From VXYL01 sp965243095 (GTDB lineage Bacteria > Pseudomonadota > Gammaproteobacteria > Pseudomonadales > Azotimanducaceae): 64,000 nt of DNA. Location of the stretch: positions 2,046,001 through 2,110,000 of the forward strand of contig OZ251530.1 in NCBI GenBank assembly GCA_965243095.1, in the 5' to 3' direction. A program made the translations under genes and the position numbers. Positions 1 to 9,600 of this stretch are shown here, piece after piece (the first letter of the stretch is position 1; each line of letters begins with the position of its first letter). Under the pieces are notes generated by a model. It was not told the DNA's origin, made no database searches, and saw nothing but the letters and a program-made list of their open reading frames with translations.

Positions 1-21
1 CAAGCAACGCGAGCACGATGT

Positions 22-246
22 TCAGGCCCCAAAGCCAGCGCGATACGTCCGTACCGGCAGGGCATCGACTTCAAGGGTGGCGAGGTCCAAGCGCTTCGCG
101 GCGTGGTCGATGTCGAACCCCACGACGTCGCCGCTCGCATCGACATCGACGTTGAGGCCGTCAGCGACCTCGCGGGTCTCGACGCCGGGCCCGCTCTTGA
201 GCTCAACGTAAAGGCTGTCGGTGTCGGCGTAGTAGTGAATCTTCAT
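22..246 (-). CDS. DUF2283 family small protein
   Basis: A 74-residue protein starting at ATG (246). Its N-terminus (MKIHYYADTDSLYVEL) and the later VVGFDIDHA segment match the DUF2283 fold, a short beta-rich family of unknown function often seen beside toxin-antitoxin or restriction genes. It lies 5 nt downstream of the restriction helicase stop on the same strand, so the two are probably co-transcribed. No catalytic residues are evident. The family call is from recognition of the pattern; a function is not assigned. Confidence 0.75.
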   Translation of the reverse strand: MKIHYYADTDSLYVELKSGPGVETREVADGLNVDVDASGDVVGFDIDHAAKRLDLATLEVDALPVRTYRAGFGA

Positions 247-251
247 CGTTG

Positions 252-3200
252 CTAGTGCGCTTCAGCGAGCGCCGCGTCCAAATCCTCCCGCATACTGTAC
301 ACGTCTCGCAGCTCCACGAACGCCCACCGCCCGTACTCGCCTAGGCGGTTCACGCCGGGCACCCACTGCGTCTCCATCGTCTCCTTCTTCGTCTTGGCGT
401 CCTCTTGGCGGCGGCCCTTCACTTCCACCACCAGATGCAGGAGATCATCCTCGCCGTGGCCATCGTCGGCCAGCAGGAGGAAGTCTGGCAGGTAGGTGCG
501 GGCTTCGCCGGCCAGGCGGTAGGGCACGGTGAAGCCGAGGCCTTGGTTCTTCACGTAGGCGCGGACGTTGGGGTGCGCTTCGATGGTGCGGGCGAACTCG
601 GCTTCCCAGCCGCTGTCGCACACGACGTGGTTCACGTGGCAGCGGCGGGGGTTGGTGCGGTAGGTCTCCTTGGTGGTGGCGAAGTGGACGTCCGCCGTGG
701 AACCGCGCGGGTTGTACGGGTCCAGCACCACGGTGGCGGGGCGGCGGCCGATGTTCTCGCGCACGATGGCGCGGGTGATGCGTTCGCAGGCGTCGTCGCC
801 GAGCTGCTTGTAGAGGAGTTGCGCCGGGTGGGTGCCGCCGCGGCACACGAGGTGGCCTCGCAGCCATTGCATGGCGATGCGCTTCAGTTGGCCGAACAGG
901 TGCAGTTTCGGGCTGCCGTCGGCGTCTTGCCACTTGGTTTCCACTAGGTGCCGGGCGAGGTGGTAGGCCACCGTGGGCAAGCGGGTGGAGGCGGTGTGCG
1001 CCAGCGTCAGCACCACGCTTTCGCCGACGATGCCCTCGTTCAGCGTTTCCGCCGGGCCGACGAGTTCGGGGGTGAGCACCAGCGTGGAATCGTCGTCGAA
1101 GGTCGCCGTCAGGCGTTCTTCCGGGAGTTCCACGCGGTAGCCGGCCACGCGCGGGAAGCGAATCGCGCAGGCGTCGCGGTCGGGGCGCCTGGCCTGCACC
1201 GTGACGGTGTTGCTGGGCGGTTGCGGCTTCACGATGGTGGGTTTGGCGGTGAAGTCGAAGGGGATGCCCAGCACGTCCGCGTACTCCACTTGGAAGCGCC
1301 CGTTCTCGTTCAATTCGTAGGATTGGCGGCGCAGCGCCCGGCCCACCACCTGTTCGCACAGGAGCTGCGTGCCGAAAGCGCGCACGCCCAGCACATGCGT
1401 CACCGTGTTGGCGTCCCAGCCCTCGGTGAGCATGGAGACGGAGACCACGCAGCGCGTCTCGCCGCCGAGCCGGCCGGCCTTGCCGACGGTGTTCATCGCC
1501 TCGCGCAGCAGCTCTTCGTCGGTGAAGTCCTCGGCGCGGCGGCCGAGGCCCGTGCGATCCACCACTTCGCGCCGGAAACGCTCGATCTCGTCCTTGGCGA
1601 AGTCGCGGAAGCGTGCGTCCAACGCGGCGCCGGATTCTAGCTGTTCGCTGTCGATCAGCAGCGTGCGCGGGCGGGGGAGGGCGTTGCCGGCTTCGTTGAA
1701 GTTGCGGAAGAGCGCCAAGCGGCCGGGCACCAGTTCTTGCGAACCGTCCTCCCGTTGCCGCTGGAAGCCGGCGATGTAGTCGTACACCAGCTTGGAGGTG
1801 GCGGTGTTGTTGCAGACCACGATGAAGCACGGCGGCACGTCGATTTTCGCCGCCTGCCATTCGGCGAAAATCCGTTCGTAGTGGCCGTACAATGCTTCCA
1901 AGGCGCTTTGCAGCGGCACCGGCAGCGCCGTTGGATCGAGGGCGGCGCCGGCGCTCCGTCCCTTTCTCGGCATGGCCTTGCCGATGTGCTCCCAAAGGTT
2001 GCGGTACACCGGCATGTCGGCGCTGGCGATGTTGTCCGCCACCGGCACCCGGGGCAGTTTGACGATGCCACATTCGATGGCGTCCAGCAGCGAGAAATCG
2101 CACACCGTCCACGGGAACAGCGTGCCCTCCGCGTAGCCGGAGCCGCGCAGGAAGAAGGGCGTGGCGGAAAGGTCGATAACGCGGCTTAGGCCCAACTTGG
2201 CGTTGACGGCCTCCAAGCCGGAAATCCACACCCGCGCGGCTTCCTGGTTGCGCTTGGCCTCGTCGCGTTCCTCGCCCTTGAGATCGCCTTCCTCGGCCGC
2301 CTCGTCCGGCCGCTCGCGGTAGCAGTGGTGGCCTTCGTCGTTGAACGCCAGGATGCGCTTCATGCCCATCAGCTCCGGCATCACCCGGCGCAGCATCTGG
2401 CCTTCGGTTTCCAGCGTTTGCAGCGCCGGGCCGTGGCCTTGCAGCACCGCGCGGCCGCCTTTCGACAGTGGCAGGCGCTCGCGGCGCAGGAAGGCGTGGT
2501 AGTTGGTGATGACGATGGCGGCGCGGCGCAAATCCGGCAGCATGTCTTGCGGCACCAGCTCGCGGGCTTGGTAGTAGCTGTCGGGATCGTTCGGCTTGAG
2601 CACCCGCAGCCGCTCGCGGATGGTGATGCCCGGCGTCACCACCAGAAAGCCGCGGGTGAAGCGGTTGCTGCCCGGATGCCGCACCGCGTTCACCGTCTGC
2701 CAGGCGATCAGCATGGCCATCACCGTGGTCTTGCCGGCGCCCGTGGCCAGCTTCAGCGCCAGCCGCGCGAGGTCGGGGTTGGCGCCGTCGTTGGCTTCCC
2801 GCAAGCGCGTCTGGATGTTGCGGGCGTCGCGGCCGAGGCTGGGCGCCGCTTCGGTGAGCCAAATCACCGTTTCCGCGGCTTCCACTTGGCAGAAGAACGG
2901 GCGGACGCCGTGGAACGGATGGTGCCGCCAGTGTTTCAGCAGCCGGGCGGTTTGCGGCGTCACCCGCCATTGGCGTTCGGGGAGTTGCCGCCAGGCGTCG
3001 AGCTGCCGGCGCAGGGCGTTGATGAGCGCATCGACGTCGTACCGCTGGCGCTCGCTGCTGACGGCCTCGGCGGCGCGGTCGAACACCATCTGCGCTTGGT
3101 GGCGCCGCTGTCTGCGCGGCTTGGGCACCGCCGCGATGAACGCCGCGGGCCGGCGAGTCGGGATGCGTTTGTTGGTGGGCTGGCGGTTCTCGTCCAACTC

Positions 3201-3263
3201 CCAGTGTTCGCCCGGCTGCTCGTAGGGCGAGTTCAGGATGGGCTGTTCGAAGAAATCGGCCAT
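252..3263 (-). CDS. Type III-like restriction endonuclease (Res/DEAD helicase plus nuclease)
   Basis: A 1003-residue SF2 helicase-nuclease. Walker A TGAGKTT lies at residues 174-180 and the Walker B variant DEGHH at 309-313. An arginine-finger motif VI (QVVGRALRR) lies in the second RecA lobe. A C-terminal PD-(D/E)xK-type nuclease is suggested by YLPDFLLL followed about 10 residues later by VVEVKGR. This layout is that of type III Res subunits and the BPTD_3080-like restriction family, which cut DNA with ATP hydrolysis. The ATG start (3263) is 31 nt after the PhyH stop. No Mod methyltransferase is visible upstream; one may lie beyond base 1. Without a partner it could also be a solitary defence helicase-nuclease. 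Confidence 0.85.
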   Translation of the reverse strand: MADFFEQPILNSPYEQPGEHWELDENRQPTNKRIPTRRPAAFIAAVPKPRRQRRHQAQMVFDRAAEAVSSERQRYDVDALINALRRQLDAWRQLPERQWRVTPQTARLLKHWRHHPFHGVRPFFCQVEAAETVIWLTEAAPSLGRDARNIQTRLREANDGANPDLARLALKLATGAGKTTVMAMLIAWQTVNAVRHPGSNRFTRGFLVVTPGITIRERLRVLKPNDPDSYYQARELVPQDMLPDLRRAAIVITNYHAFLRRERLPLSKGGRAVLQGHGPALQTLETEGQMLRRVMPELMGMKRILAFNDEGHHCYRERPDEAAEEGDLKGEERDEAKRNQEAARVWISGLEAVNAKLGLSRVIDLSATPFFLRGSGYAEGTLFPWTVCDFSLLDAIECGIVKLPRVPVADNIASADMPVYRNLWEHIGKAMPRKGRSAGAALDPTALPVPLQSALEALYGHYERIFAEWQAAKIDVPPCFIVVCNNTATSKLVYDYIAGFQRQREDGSQELVPGRLALFRNFNEAGNALPRPRTLLIDSEQLESGAALDARFRDFAKDEIERFRREVVDRTGLGRRAEDFTDEELLREAMNTVGKAGRLGGETRCVVSVSMLTEGWDANTVTHVLGVRAFGTQLLCEQVVGRALRRQSYELNENGRFQVEYADVLGIPFDFTAKPTIVKPQPPSNTVTVQARRPDRDACAIRFPRVAGYRVELPEERLTATFDDDSTLVLTPELVGPAETLNEGIVGESVVLTLAHTASTRLPTVAYHLARHLVETKWQDADGSPKLHLFGQLKRIAMQWLRGHLVCRGGTHPAQLLYKQLGDDACERITRAIVRENIGRRPATVVLDPYNPRGSTADVHFATTKETYRTNPRRCHVNHVVCDSGWEAEFARTIEAHPNVRAYVKNQGLGFTVPYRLAGEARTYLPDFLLLADDGHGEDDLLHLVVEVKGRRQEDAKTKKETMETQWVPGVNRLGEYGRWAFVELRDVYSMREDLDAALAEAH

Positions 3264-3294
3264 CGCAGGCTGGCCCGCGCCGACAGGCCGCGGT

Positions 3295-4521
3295 TCAGTA
3301 AACGGAGCTTGCCGTGGGCTGCTTGCGTACGCGCTCGGTGAGCTCCGCGTCCACGGTGATGGCGAAGACGCCGGCCGGGCCGGCGATCTTGTGCACCATC
3401 AGCTGTTCCAAGTCCTTGCGTTCGCGCTCGGTCACTTCGTGGTAGGCGTCGCTCGCCAGGAACGCCTTGTAGGTGGCGCTGGTGTCCATGAAGGGCATGA
3501 TGAAGCCGGGCACCATCGCTTGGATCATCGCGCCGCGTTTGCGCTCGGTCTTGTTCATGCCCGCGCGGTGCCAGGTGCGGGCATCGTAGAGGACGATGGT
3601 GCCGGCCGGCGCTTCGATCACGTCCGCCTCCGGCCCGGCGTAGGGCAGGCCGAAGCTGGCGCGGCTGCCGCGGCGGTAGGTTTGCGTGGAGCGGCCCCAC
3701 TCCACCGGCGGCGGCGTGTTCGAGCGGTGGCTGCCGAGCTTGAACAGGGTGGCGCCGTTGTCCTTGCGGAAATCCGAAACGCACACGTTGCGCTGCATTC
3801 CGAGCACGAGATCGCCGGAGGGCAGGGGGATGCGGTCGCCGGTGCCCCACAGGTAGGGAAAATCCGTGTGCCAGCCTTGCACTTCGCGCTTGCCGTCGTC
3901 GCGCGGCAAGGCGTTGACGCCGGGCGAATGGCCGAGGCGGATGTCTTGCGTGTGCAAATACTGGCGGGTGAGCCACAGCGAGATGGGCTCGGCGCTCACT
4001 TTGGCCACCGCCGGATGCTGCGCCAGCGGCGGTGCGCGCACCGGTTCGCGCTCGGCGTAGGCGTCCACGCAGCCGACCATTTGCAGGCCGTCCACCACCG
4101 CGGCCGGCAGCACGCAGGTGAGGGAAACCCAGCCCTGTTCGTTCAACTCGCGCAGGTAGGTGGACGGGAGTTTCTCGGGGCCGTGGCCCACGGTGAAATC
4201 CGCGCCGGCGCCGCGGCCGCCCTCGGCGTCGACTTCCGCGCCGGCGTGGCGCAAACGGGTGGCGGCGTTGAGATCGATGTTGTCCGCGCTGAGCGCGAGG
4301 CCGGTGACGACGTGCTCGAAGCCATCACCAGTGGCGTTCCAGATGGCGGCGTCGTCCACTTGGCCTTGAACGCGCAGCGTCTCGCCGTCCTCGGTGGCCA
4401 GCCAGTCGCCGTTCGGCGCCGTCAGATAGCGGTAGTGCCCGGCGGGCGGATCAATGGCGACAACGCGGGGGTTGTATTCGGTGTGCGGTGGTCTTGGGCT
4501 GGGGTCGGTGGGTGCGGGCAA
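3295..4521 (-). CDS. Phytanoyl-CoA dioxygenase (PhyH) family protein
   Basis: A 408-residue Fe(II)/2-oxoglutarate dioxygenase. The iron-binding HxD is in GWHTDFPYLW (H218, D220). The distal His is H318 in ARTWHRAG, followed by Arg 328, which may bind 2-oxoglutarate. Residues 1-170 form an N-terminal extension longer than in the human enzyme. The start is taken as TTG (4521) because AGGAG sits about 7 nt upstream; no in-frame ATG is better placed. PhyH proteins hydroxylate acyl-CoAs or small secondary metabolites, and the substrate cannot be read here. A 2-hydroxyacyl-CoA lyase-like gene 7.6 kb away is the natural next enzyme if the substrate is an acyl-CoA. Confidence 0.8.
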   Translation of the reverse strand: MPAPTDPSPRPPHTEYNPRVVAIDPPAGHYRYLTAPNGDWLATEDGETLRVQGQVDDAAIWNATGDGFEHVVTGLALSADNIDLNAATRLRHAGAEVDAEGGRGAGADFTVGHGPEKLPSTYLRELNEQGWVSLTCVLPAAVVDGLQMVGCVDAYAEREPVRAPPLAQHPAVAKVSAEPISLWLTRQYLHTQDIRLGHSPGVNALPRDDGKREVQGWHTDFPYLWGTGDRIPLPSGDLVLGMQRNVCVSDFRKDNGATLFKLGSHRSNTPPPVEWGRSTQTYRRGSRASFGLPYAGPEADVIEAPAGTIVLYDARTWHRAGMNKTERKRGAMIQAMVPGFIMPFMDTSATYKAFLASDAYHEVTERERKDLEQLMVHKIAGPAGVFAITVDAELTERVRKQPTASSVY

Positions 4522-4555
4522 GGATCATCTCCTGTTGGTGGTCGGTTTGTCGATC

Positions 4556-5341
4556 TCAACGACGAGCGAGAGGGGCGGTGTTCAGGTGGTTGCCACCATC
4601 CAAGATTAGCGTTTCGCCGGTGATCACGTCCGCGCCGCAGACGAAGTAGAGGATGGCCTCCGCCACCGTGTCCGGCGTGGTGGTCAGGCGCAACGGGGTG
4701 GAGTTCTCCAGCGCGGCTTTGGCGGCGGCGTAGCGCTCCGCGCCGAGGCCCTGCTCCAGCCATTCGCCTTGAATGAAACCGGGGCACACGGCGTTGACGC
4801 GGATTTCCGGGCCGAGGGCGCGGGCCAGCGACAGCGTCATCGTCACCATCGCGCCTTTGGAAGCGGCGTAGGCGATGGAACTGCCAACGCCGGTGATCGC
4901 CGCGATGGAGGCGACGTTGACGATGCTCCCCCGCCCGCCGCGTTTCATGGCCGCGGCCACGGCGCGGGTCATCTGGTAGGCGCCGACGGTGTTGACGGCG
5001 TAGATGTCCAGAAAATCCTGCTTGGCGAGGCCGTCGAGTTTCTGGTGCGGATTGAACTTGGTGGTGCCGGCGTTGTTCACCAAGGCGTCGATGCGCCCCC
5101 ACTTGTCCAGCGCCGCGGCGGCCAGCGCCCGGCAATCGGCGTCCTCCGCCACGTTCGCCTGCCGCACCACGGTCTCAACGCCGAACGCTTGGCACGCCGC
5201 TTCGGTCTGCCGCGCACCGTCTTCGTTGCGCGAGTAGTTGATCGCCACATGACAGCCGCGCTCCGCCAACTGCCGGGCGCAGGCCGCGCCCACGCCGGAC
5301 GACGAGCCGGTGACGATGGCGACGCCGTTTTCAATGTCCAT
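4556..5341 (-). CDS. Short-chain dehydrogenase/reductase
   Basis: A 261-residue classical SDR. The cofactor motif TGSSSGVG is at residues 11-18, NNAG at 89-92, and the catalytic Ser about 145 with Y158 and K162 (YAASK). It should bind NAD(P)(H) and oxidise or reduce a carbonyl/alcohol, and resembles FabG-like SDRs. The ATG (5341) lies inside the last codons of ubiE, an 11-nt overlap that suggests translational coupling. An upstream in-frame ATG at 5365 would add 8 residues. The substrate is unknown. Confidence 0.85.
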   Translation of the reverse strand: MDIENGVAIVTGSSSGVGAACARQLAERGCHVAINYSRNEDGARQTEAACQAFGVETVVRQANVAEDADCRALAAAALDKWGRIDALVNNAGTTKFNPHQKLDGLAKQDFLDIYAVNTVGAYQMTRAVAAAMKRGGRGSIVNVASIAAITGVGSSIAYAASKGAMVTMTLSLARALGPEIRVNAVCPGFIQGEWLEQGLGAERYAAAKAALENSTPLRLTTTPDTVAEAILYFVCGADVITGETLILDGGNHLNTAPLARR

Positions 5342-6146
5342 TGCCCGATCCTTCTGCCGCGACATCCCGCGTGGTATTCGACGTTTCGGGCTTGAACCCG
5401 CGGTGAATCGCCGCGACGCCGCCCAGCAAGTCGTGGTGTTCCACGTTGCCGAATCCGGCGTCCTCCAACATCCGGTCAAACGCGCTTTGCTCCGGGTGTT
5501 CGCGGATGGATTCCACCAAGTAGCGGTACGGCGCCGCCTCGCCGGCCACCACGCGGCCAAGCAAAGGCCAAGTGGCCTTGAAGGCTTCGAACGCGCCGGC
5601 GAGCAGCGGATTGGCGACTTTGGCGAACTCCAGCACCACCGCCACGCCGCCGCCGCGCAGCACCCGCCGCATCTCCGCAAGCGCCGCCGCCTTGTCCGTG
5701 AAGTTGCGCGCGCCGAACGCCACCAGCACGGCGTGAAACGCATCGTCGGCGAACGGCAGCGCCGCCGCGTCCGCCTGCGCGAATTCCAGCGCCGGGCAGC
5801 CGGCGTTCAACACCCGGTCGCGGCCGGCCGCCAGCATGGCGCGGTTGATGTCCGCCAGCACCACCCGGCCGCGGCCTTCAACACCCCGTGGCGGGTCGCC
5901 GATGACCTGCCGCGCCGCCAGCAGCGCCACATCGCCGGTGCCGGCGGCCAAATCCAGCACGCGGTGGCCCGGTCGCAAGCGTGCCATCTCCACCGCGAGC
6001 CTTTTCAGCAGCCGATGGCTGCCGAGCGACATGACGTCGTTCATCGCATCGTAGCGATGCGCCACGGCGTCGAACACCCCGCGCACGCGGCGGGTCTTTT
6101 CCGCCGGCGCCACCCGCTCGGCGCCGAAGTCGACCAAGGTGTCCAT
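5331..6146 (-). CDS. ubiE: UbiE/MenG-type quinone C-methyltransferase
   Basis: A 271-residue SAM-dependent methyltransferase. RVRGVFDAVAHRYDAMNDVMS near the N-terminus is the UbiE/COQ5 signature. VLDLAAGTGDVALLAA is the SAM motif I, and the VAFGARNFTDK segment matches the conserved FGxRN region. The family C-methylates demethylmenaquinone or 2-polyprenyl-6-methoxy-benzoquinol in quinone synthesis at the inner membrane. The start was placed at ATG 6146 because the frame upstream reads as unrelated low-complexity sequence that overlaps the VOC gene. It overlaps the downstream SDR by 11 nt. Confidence 0.85.
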   Translation of the reverse strand: MDTLVDFGAERVAPAEKTRRVRGVFDAVAHRYDAMNDVMSLGSHRLLKRLAVEMARLRPGHRVLDLAAGTGDVALLAARQVIGDPPRGVEGRGRVVLADINRAMLAAGRDRVLNAGCPALEFAQADAAALPFADDAFHAVLVAFGARNFTDKAAALAEMRRVLRGGGVAVVLEFAKVANPLLAGAFEAFKATWPLLGRVVAGEAAPYRYLVESIREHPEQSAFDRMLEDAGFGNVEHHDLLGGVAAIHRGFKPETSNTTRDVAAEGSGNGH

Positions 6147-6163
6147 GTGGCGGGGGTAGGGCG

Positions 6164-6547
6164 TTACTTCTCTTGCAGCCGTTGGTGGAAGTAGTAGCAG
6201 AGGCCGTCCGGCGCCACCACGAAGAACACCTGGTACTTCTCCCCGTCGCGTTCGTCCACGCGCCAATTGCCGGTTTCCACGCCGCGTGCGGCGAGTTCGT
6301 CGCGGGCGCGGGCCGCGTCCGCCACCAGAATGGCGGCGCCGTCGTTGCCGGCATCGGTGCCGTTCACTTGGAAGCCGATGCGCGCCCCTTCGCGCTCCAT
6401 GATCACGGTGGGCGGATCGTCCCGCCGCTCCACCTCGACAAGGCCGAACTTCTCGCCGTACCAGCTCGCCGCTTGGTCGATGTCCTTCACCGGCAACGCC
6501 AAGACGTTCTCCAGAAAGGGGAACGCCGCCTCAAAGAGCTTGCCCAT
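6164..6547 (-). CDS. VOC (glyoxalase/bleomycin resistance) family protein
   Basis: A 127-residue single VOC domain. LALPVKDIDQAASWYGEKFGL is the typical first beta-alpha-beta unit, and the C-terminus (VVAPDGLCYYFHQRL) the last strand. VOC proteins bind a metal or small substrate, usually as dimers. Family members range from glyoxalases to antibiotic-binding proteins, so no reaction is assigned. The ATG (6547) was chosen because it begins the recognisable domain. It is the first gene of a minus-strand run that continues into ubiE 17 nt downstream. Confidence 0.75.
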   Translation of the reverse strand: MGKLFEAAFPFLENVLALPVKDIDQAASWYGEKFGLVEVERRDDPPTVIMEREGARIGFQVNGTDAGNDGAAILVADAARARDELAARGVETGNWRVDERDGEKYQVFFVVAPDGLCYYFHQRLQEK

Positions 6548-6691
6548 GTCGCCTCCACACCCTTGGACGCCAACAAGTGTAACTCGCAATGGGTTGGACG
6601 ACGACGCGACGTGGCGGCTTGCGTCTCGATGGCATGCGGCGTACTGTGGCGGGCCACAAGGTCGATGTCCCGCTAGTCGTCGGAGGAACGA

Positions 6692-9600
6692 ATGCTCGCA
6701 GCCGAAATGGCCATCGCCTCTCATGCCCCTCGTGGCCGCCCCGGGCTTCGCGCCTTGCTCGCGCTGTTTTCGCTGCTCACCGCGTTGTCAGCGCAAGCCG
6801 CTGCGCCCACCGTCGCGCCGGAGAATCTCCGATTCGTCGTAGGCGACGGGCAGCTGGAGTTCCTCTGGGATCCGGTGGCCGGGGCGACGGGCTACCAGTA
6901 CCGCTTGAAGGCGGGCAAAGGCGCCTACAGCCCTTGGACCACGGTGGCGGGATCCGCCACCCGTCACACGGCGTCCGGGCTTGCGAACGGCGTCGTCCAT
7001 CGCTTCAAGGTGCGGGCGCTCAATGGCAACAGGAAGGGGCCTTCGTGCCCGGCCGTCTCCGCCACGCCCGAAGCCGAGACGGAGGCGCCGCCGGTGGCGC
7101 GCGCCGGCCACGACCGGTCCGTGGCGGAGGACCGCTGGGCGAAGCTGGACGGCAGCGGCTCGTCGGACGCGGCGGGCCGCACGCTGGCCTACTCGTGGCG
7201 CCAGAGCGGCGGCCGGCCGACGGTTTCGCTGTCGGGAGCGGACACCGCCACGCCGTCGTTCGAGGCGCCGAACTTGGTGGCGCCGGCGACGCTGACATTC
7301 GAGTTGACCGTCTCCGCCGGCGACGCCAGCGCGACAGACACCGTGGACATCACCATCGACGCCGACAACGACCCGCCGACGGCGCGCGCCGCCCCGGAGG
7401 GCCGCACGTTCGGCGGCGGCGGTGCGGTGCGGCTGGATGGCAGCGGCTCGTGGGACCCCGAGGGAGAAGAGCTGGCCTTCTCGTGGCGGCAGACCGCGGG
7501 CCCGGACGTTTCGCTGACAGGCGCGGACACGGCCTTGCCCTCGTTCGACGCCCCGGAACTCGCCGCCGCGTCGACGCTGACGTTCGAGTTGACCGTCTCC
7601 GCTGGAGGTGCCAGCGCAACGGACACCGTGGACGTGGCCGTGGCGGCGTCGGCGCAGCCGCCGGTGGCGCACGCCGGCCGCGACCGGTCGGTGGCGGAAG
7701 ACCACTCGGCGAAGCTGGATGGCAGCCGCTCGTCGGATGCGGCCGGGCGCACACTGACCTTCTCGTGGCGGCAGACCGCAGGCCCGGAGGTTTCGCTTTC
7801 GGGCGTGGACACCGCCACGCCATCGTTCGAGACGCCGAACTTGGTGGCGCCGACGAAGCTGACGTTCGAGTTGACGGTATCGGCCGGCGGCGCCAGCGCG
7901 ACGGATACGGTGCATATCACCATCGACGCCGACAACGACCCGCCAACGGCGCATGTAGCGCGTGAGAGCGGGACGTTCGCCGGCGGAAAGACGGTGCGCT
8001 TGGACGGCAGTGGTTCTTGGGACCCCGAGGGCGAGGAGCTGGCCTTCTCGTGGCGGCAGACCGCCGGTGCGACGGTTTCGCTGACGGGAGCGGACACGGC
8101 CTTGCCCTCGTTCGATGCGCCGAAACTCGACGCCGCGGCGACGCTGACGTTCGAGCTGACCGTGTCCGACGGGGGCGTAAGCGCAACAGACACCGTGGAC
8201 GTATCCGTAGCGGCGTCGCAGCGCCGAGCCCCCACCGTCGCGCCGGAGAATCTCCGTTTCGTCGTGGGGGACGGGCATATCGAGTTCCTCTGGGATCCGG
8301 TGGCCGAGGCCACGGGTTACCAGTACCGCTTGAAGGCGGGCAAAAACGCCTACAGCCCATGGACCACGGTGGCGGGATCCGGTACGCGCCACACGGCGTC
8401 CGGGCTGGCGAACGGCGTCGTCCATCGCTTCAAGGTGAGAGCGCTCAATGGCAATAGGAAAGGCCCTTCGTGCCCGGCCGTCTCCGCCACGCCCGAAGGC
8501 GAGGTGGTGCCCCCGGTGGCGCGCGCCGGCACCGACCGCTCGGTGGCGGAGGACCGCACGGCGACGCTGGACGGCGGCGGTTCGACGGGCCCCGCGGGAC
8601 ACGCGCTGGCCTACTCGTGGCGCCAGAGCGGCGGCCGGCCGACGGTCTCGCTTTCGGGCGCGAACACCGCCACGCCATCTTTCGATGCGCCGAACCTGGT
8701 GGCGCCGGCGACGTTGACGTTCGAGTTGACGGTCTCGGCCGGCGGCGAAAGCGCCACCGACACCGTGGCCATCACCATTGACGCCGACAACGATCCACCG
8801 ACGGCCTACGCGTCGCGCGAGAGCCGCACATTCGGCAGCGGCGGGGCGGTGTGGCTGGACGGCAGCGGCTCGTGGGACCCCGAAGGCGAGGAGCTGTCCT
8901 TCTCGTGGCGGCAGACCGCCGGCGCGACGGTTTCGCTGACGGACGCGGACACCGCCGTGCCGTGGTTCGACCCGCCGGAACTCGCCCACGCCGCAACGCT
9001 GACGTTCGAGTTGACGGTCTCCGCCGGCGGCGCCAGCGCCACGGACACCGTGGACGTGCCCGTCACGGCGTCCGCACCCGCGATTGCGATAGCGGATGGG
9101 CATGTGCGCGGTTGCGTGGAGAAAGCCCTGGACAAGGAGGCCGGCGAGGCGATCACCGCGGCCGAGATGGCGACGATCACCACGCTGTATTGCGCGGTGA
9201 CTTGGTCCGAGGAGGACGAGTTCGGCGACAGCACGATCGTCAGCCAAGCAGCCAGCTTGGCCGGATTGGAATACGCAACCGGCCTGGTCGAGTTGAACAT
9301 CGGCAGACATGTCGTCTCGGACCTCTCACCGCTTGCCGGCCTCACGTCCTTGCGTGTGCTGAGCGCTCCCATTGGCCCCATCGCGGACATCTCGCCGCTG
9401 GCCAAGCTGACCGGGCTGACGGATCTTTGGCTCGGCGGCAACGCCATCGCGGACATCTCGCCGCTCGCCGGCCTCGTGTCGTTGCGCGAGCTGAACGTCG
9501 GCGCAAACGCCGTCACGAACATCGACGCCGTAGCCAAACTCACGTCCTTGACTTGGCTCGGCATCTACTCGAACGCCATTTCCGACATCTCGCCCCTCGC

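Noticed and set aside
445..2970. A long frame of 841 codons running with the restriction gene
   Set aside because: It lies on the same strand in another frame of the Res gene, is Arg/Pro/Ala-rich and has no recognisable domain. High G+C produces such shadow frames.
6788..9310. An 840-codon antisense frame over the FN3/PKD region
   Set aside because: Antisense to the signal-peptide-bearing modular protein, with Arg-rich low-complexity translation and no start or ribosome site of merit.
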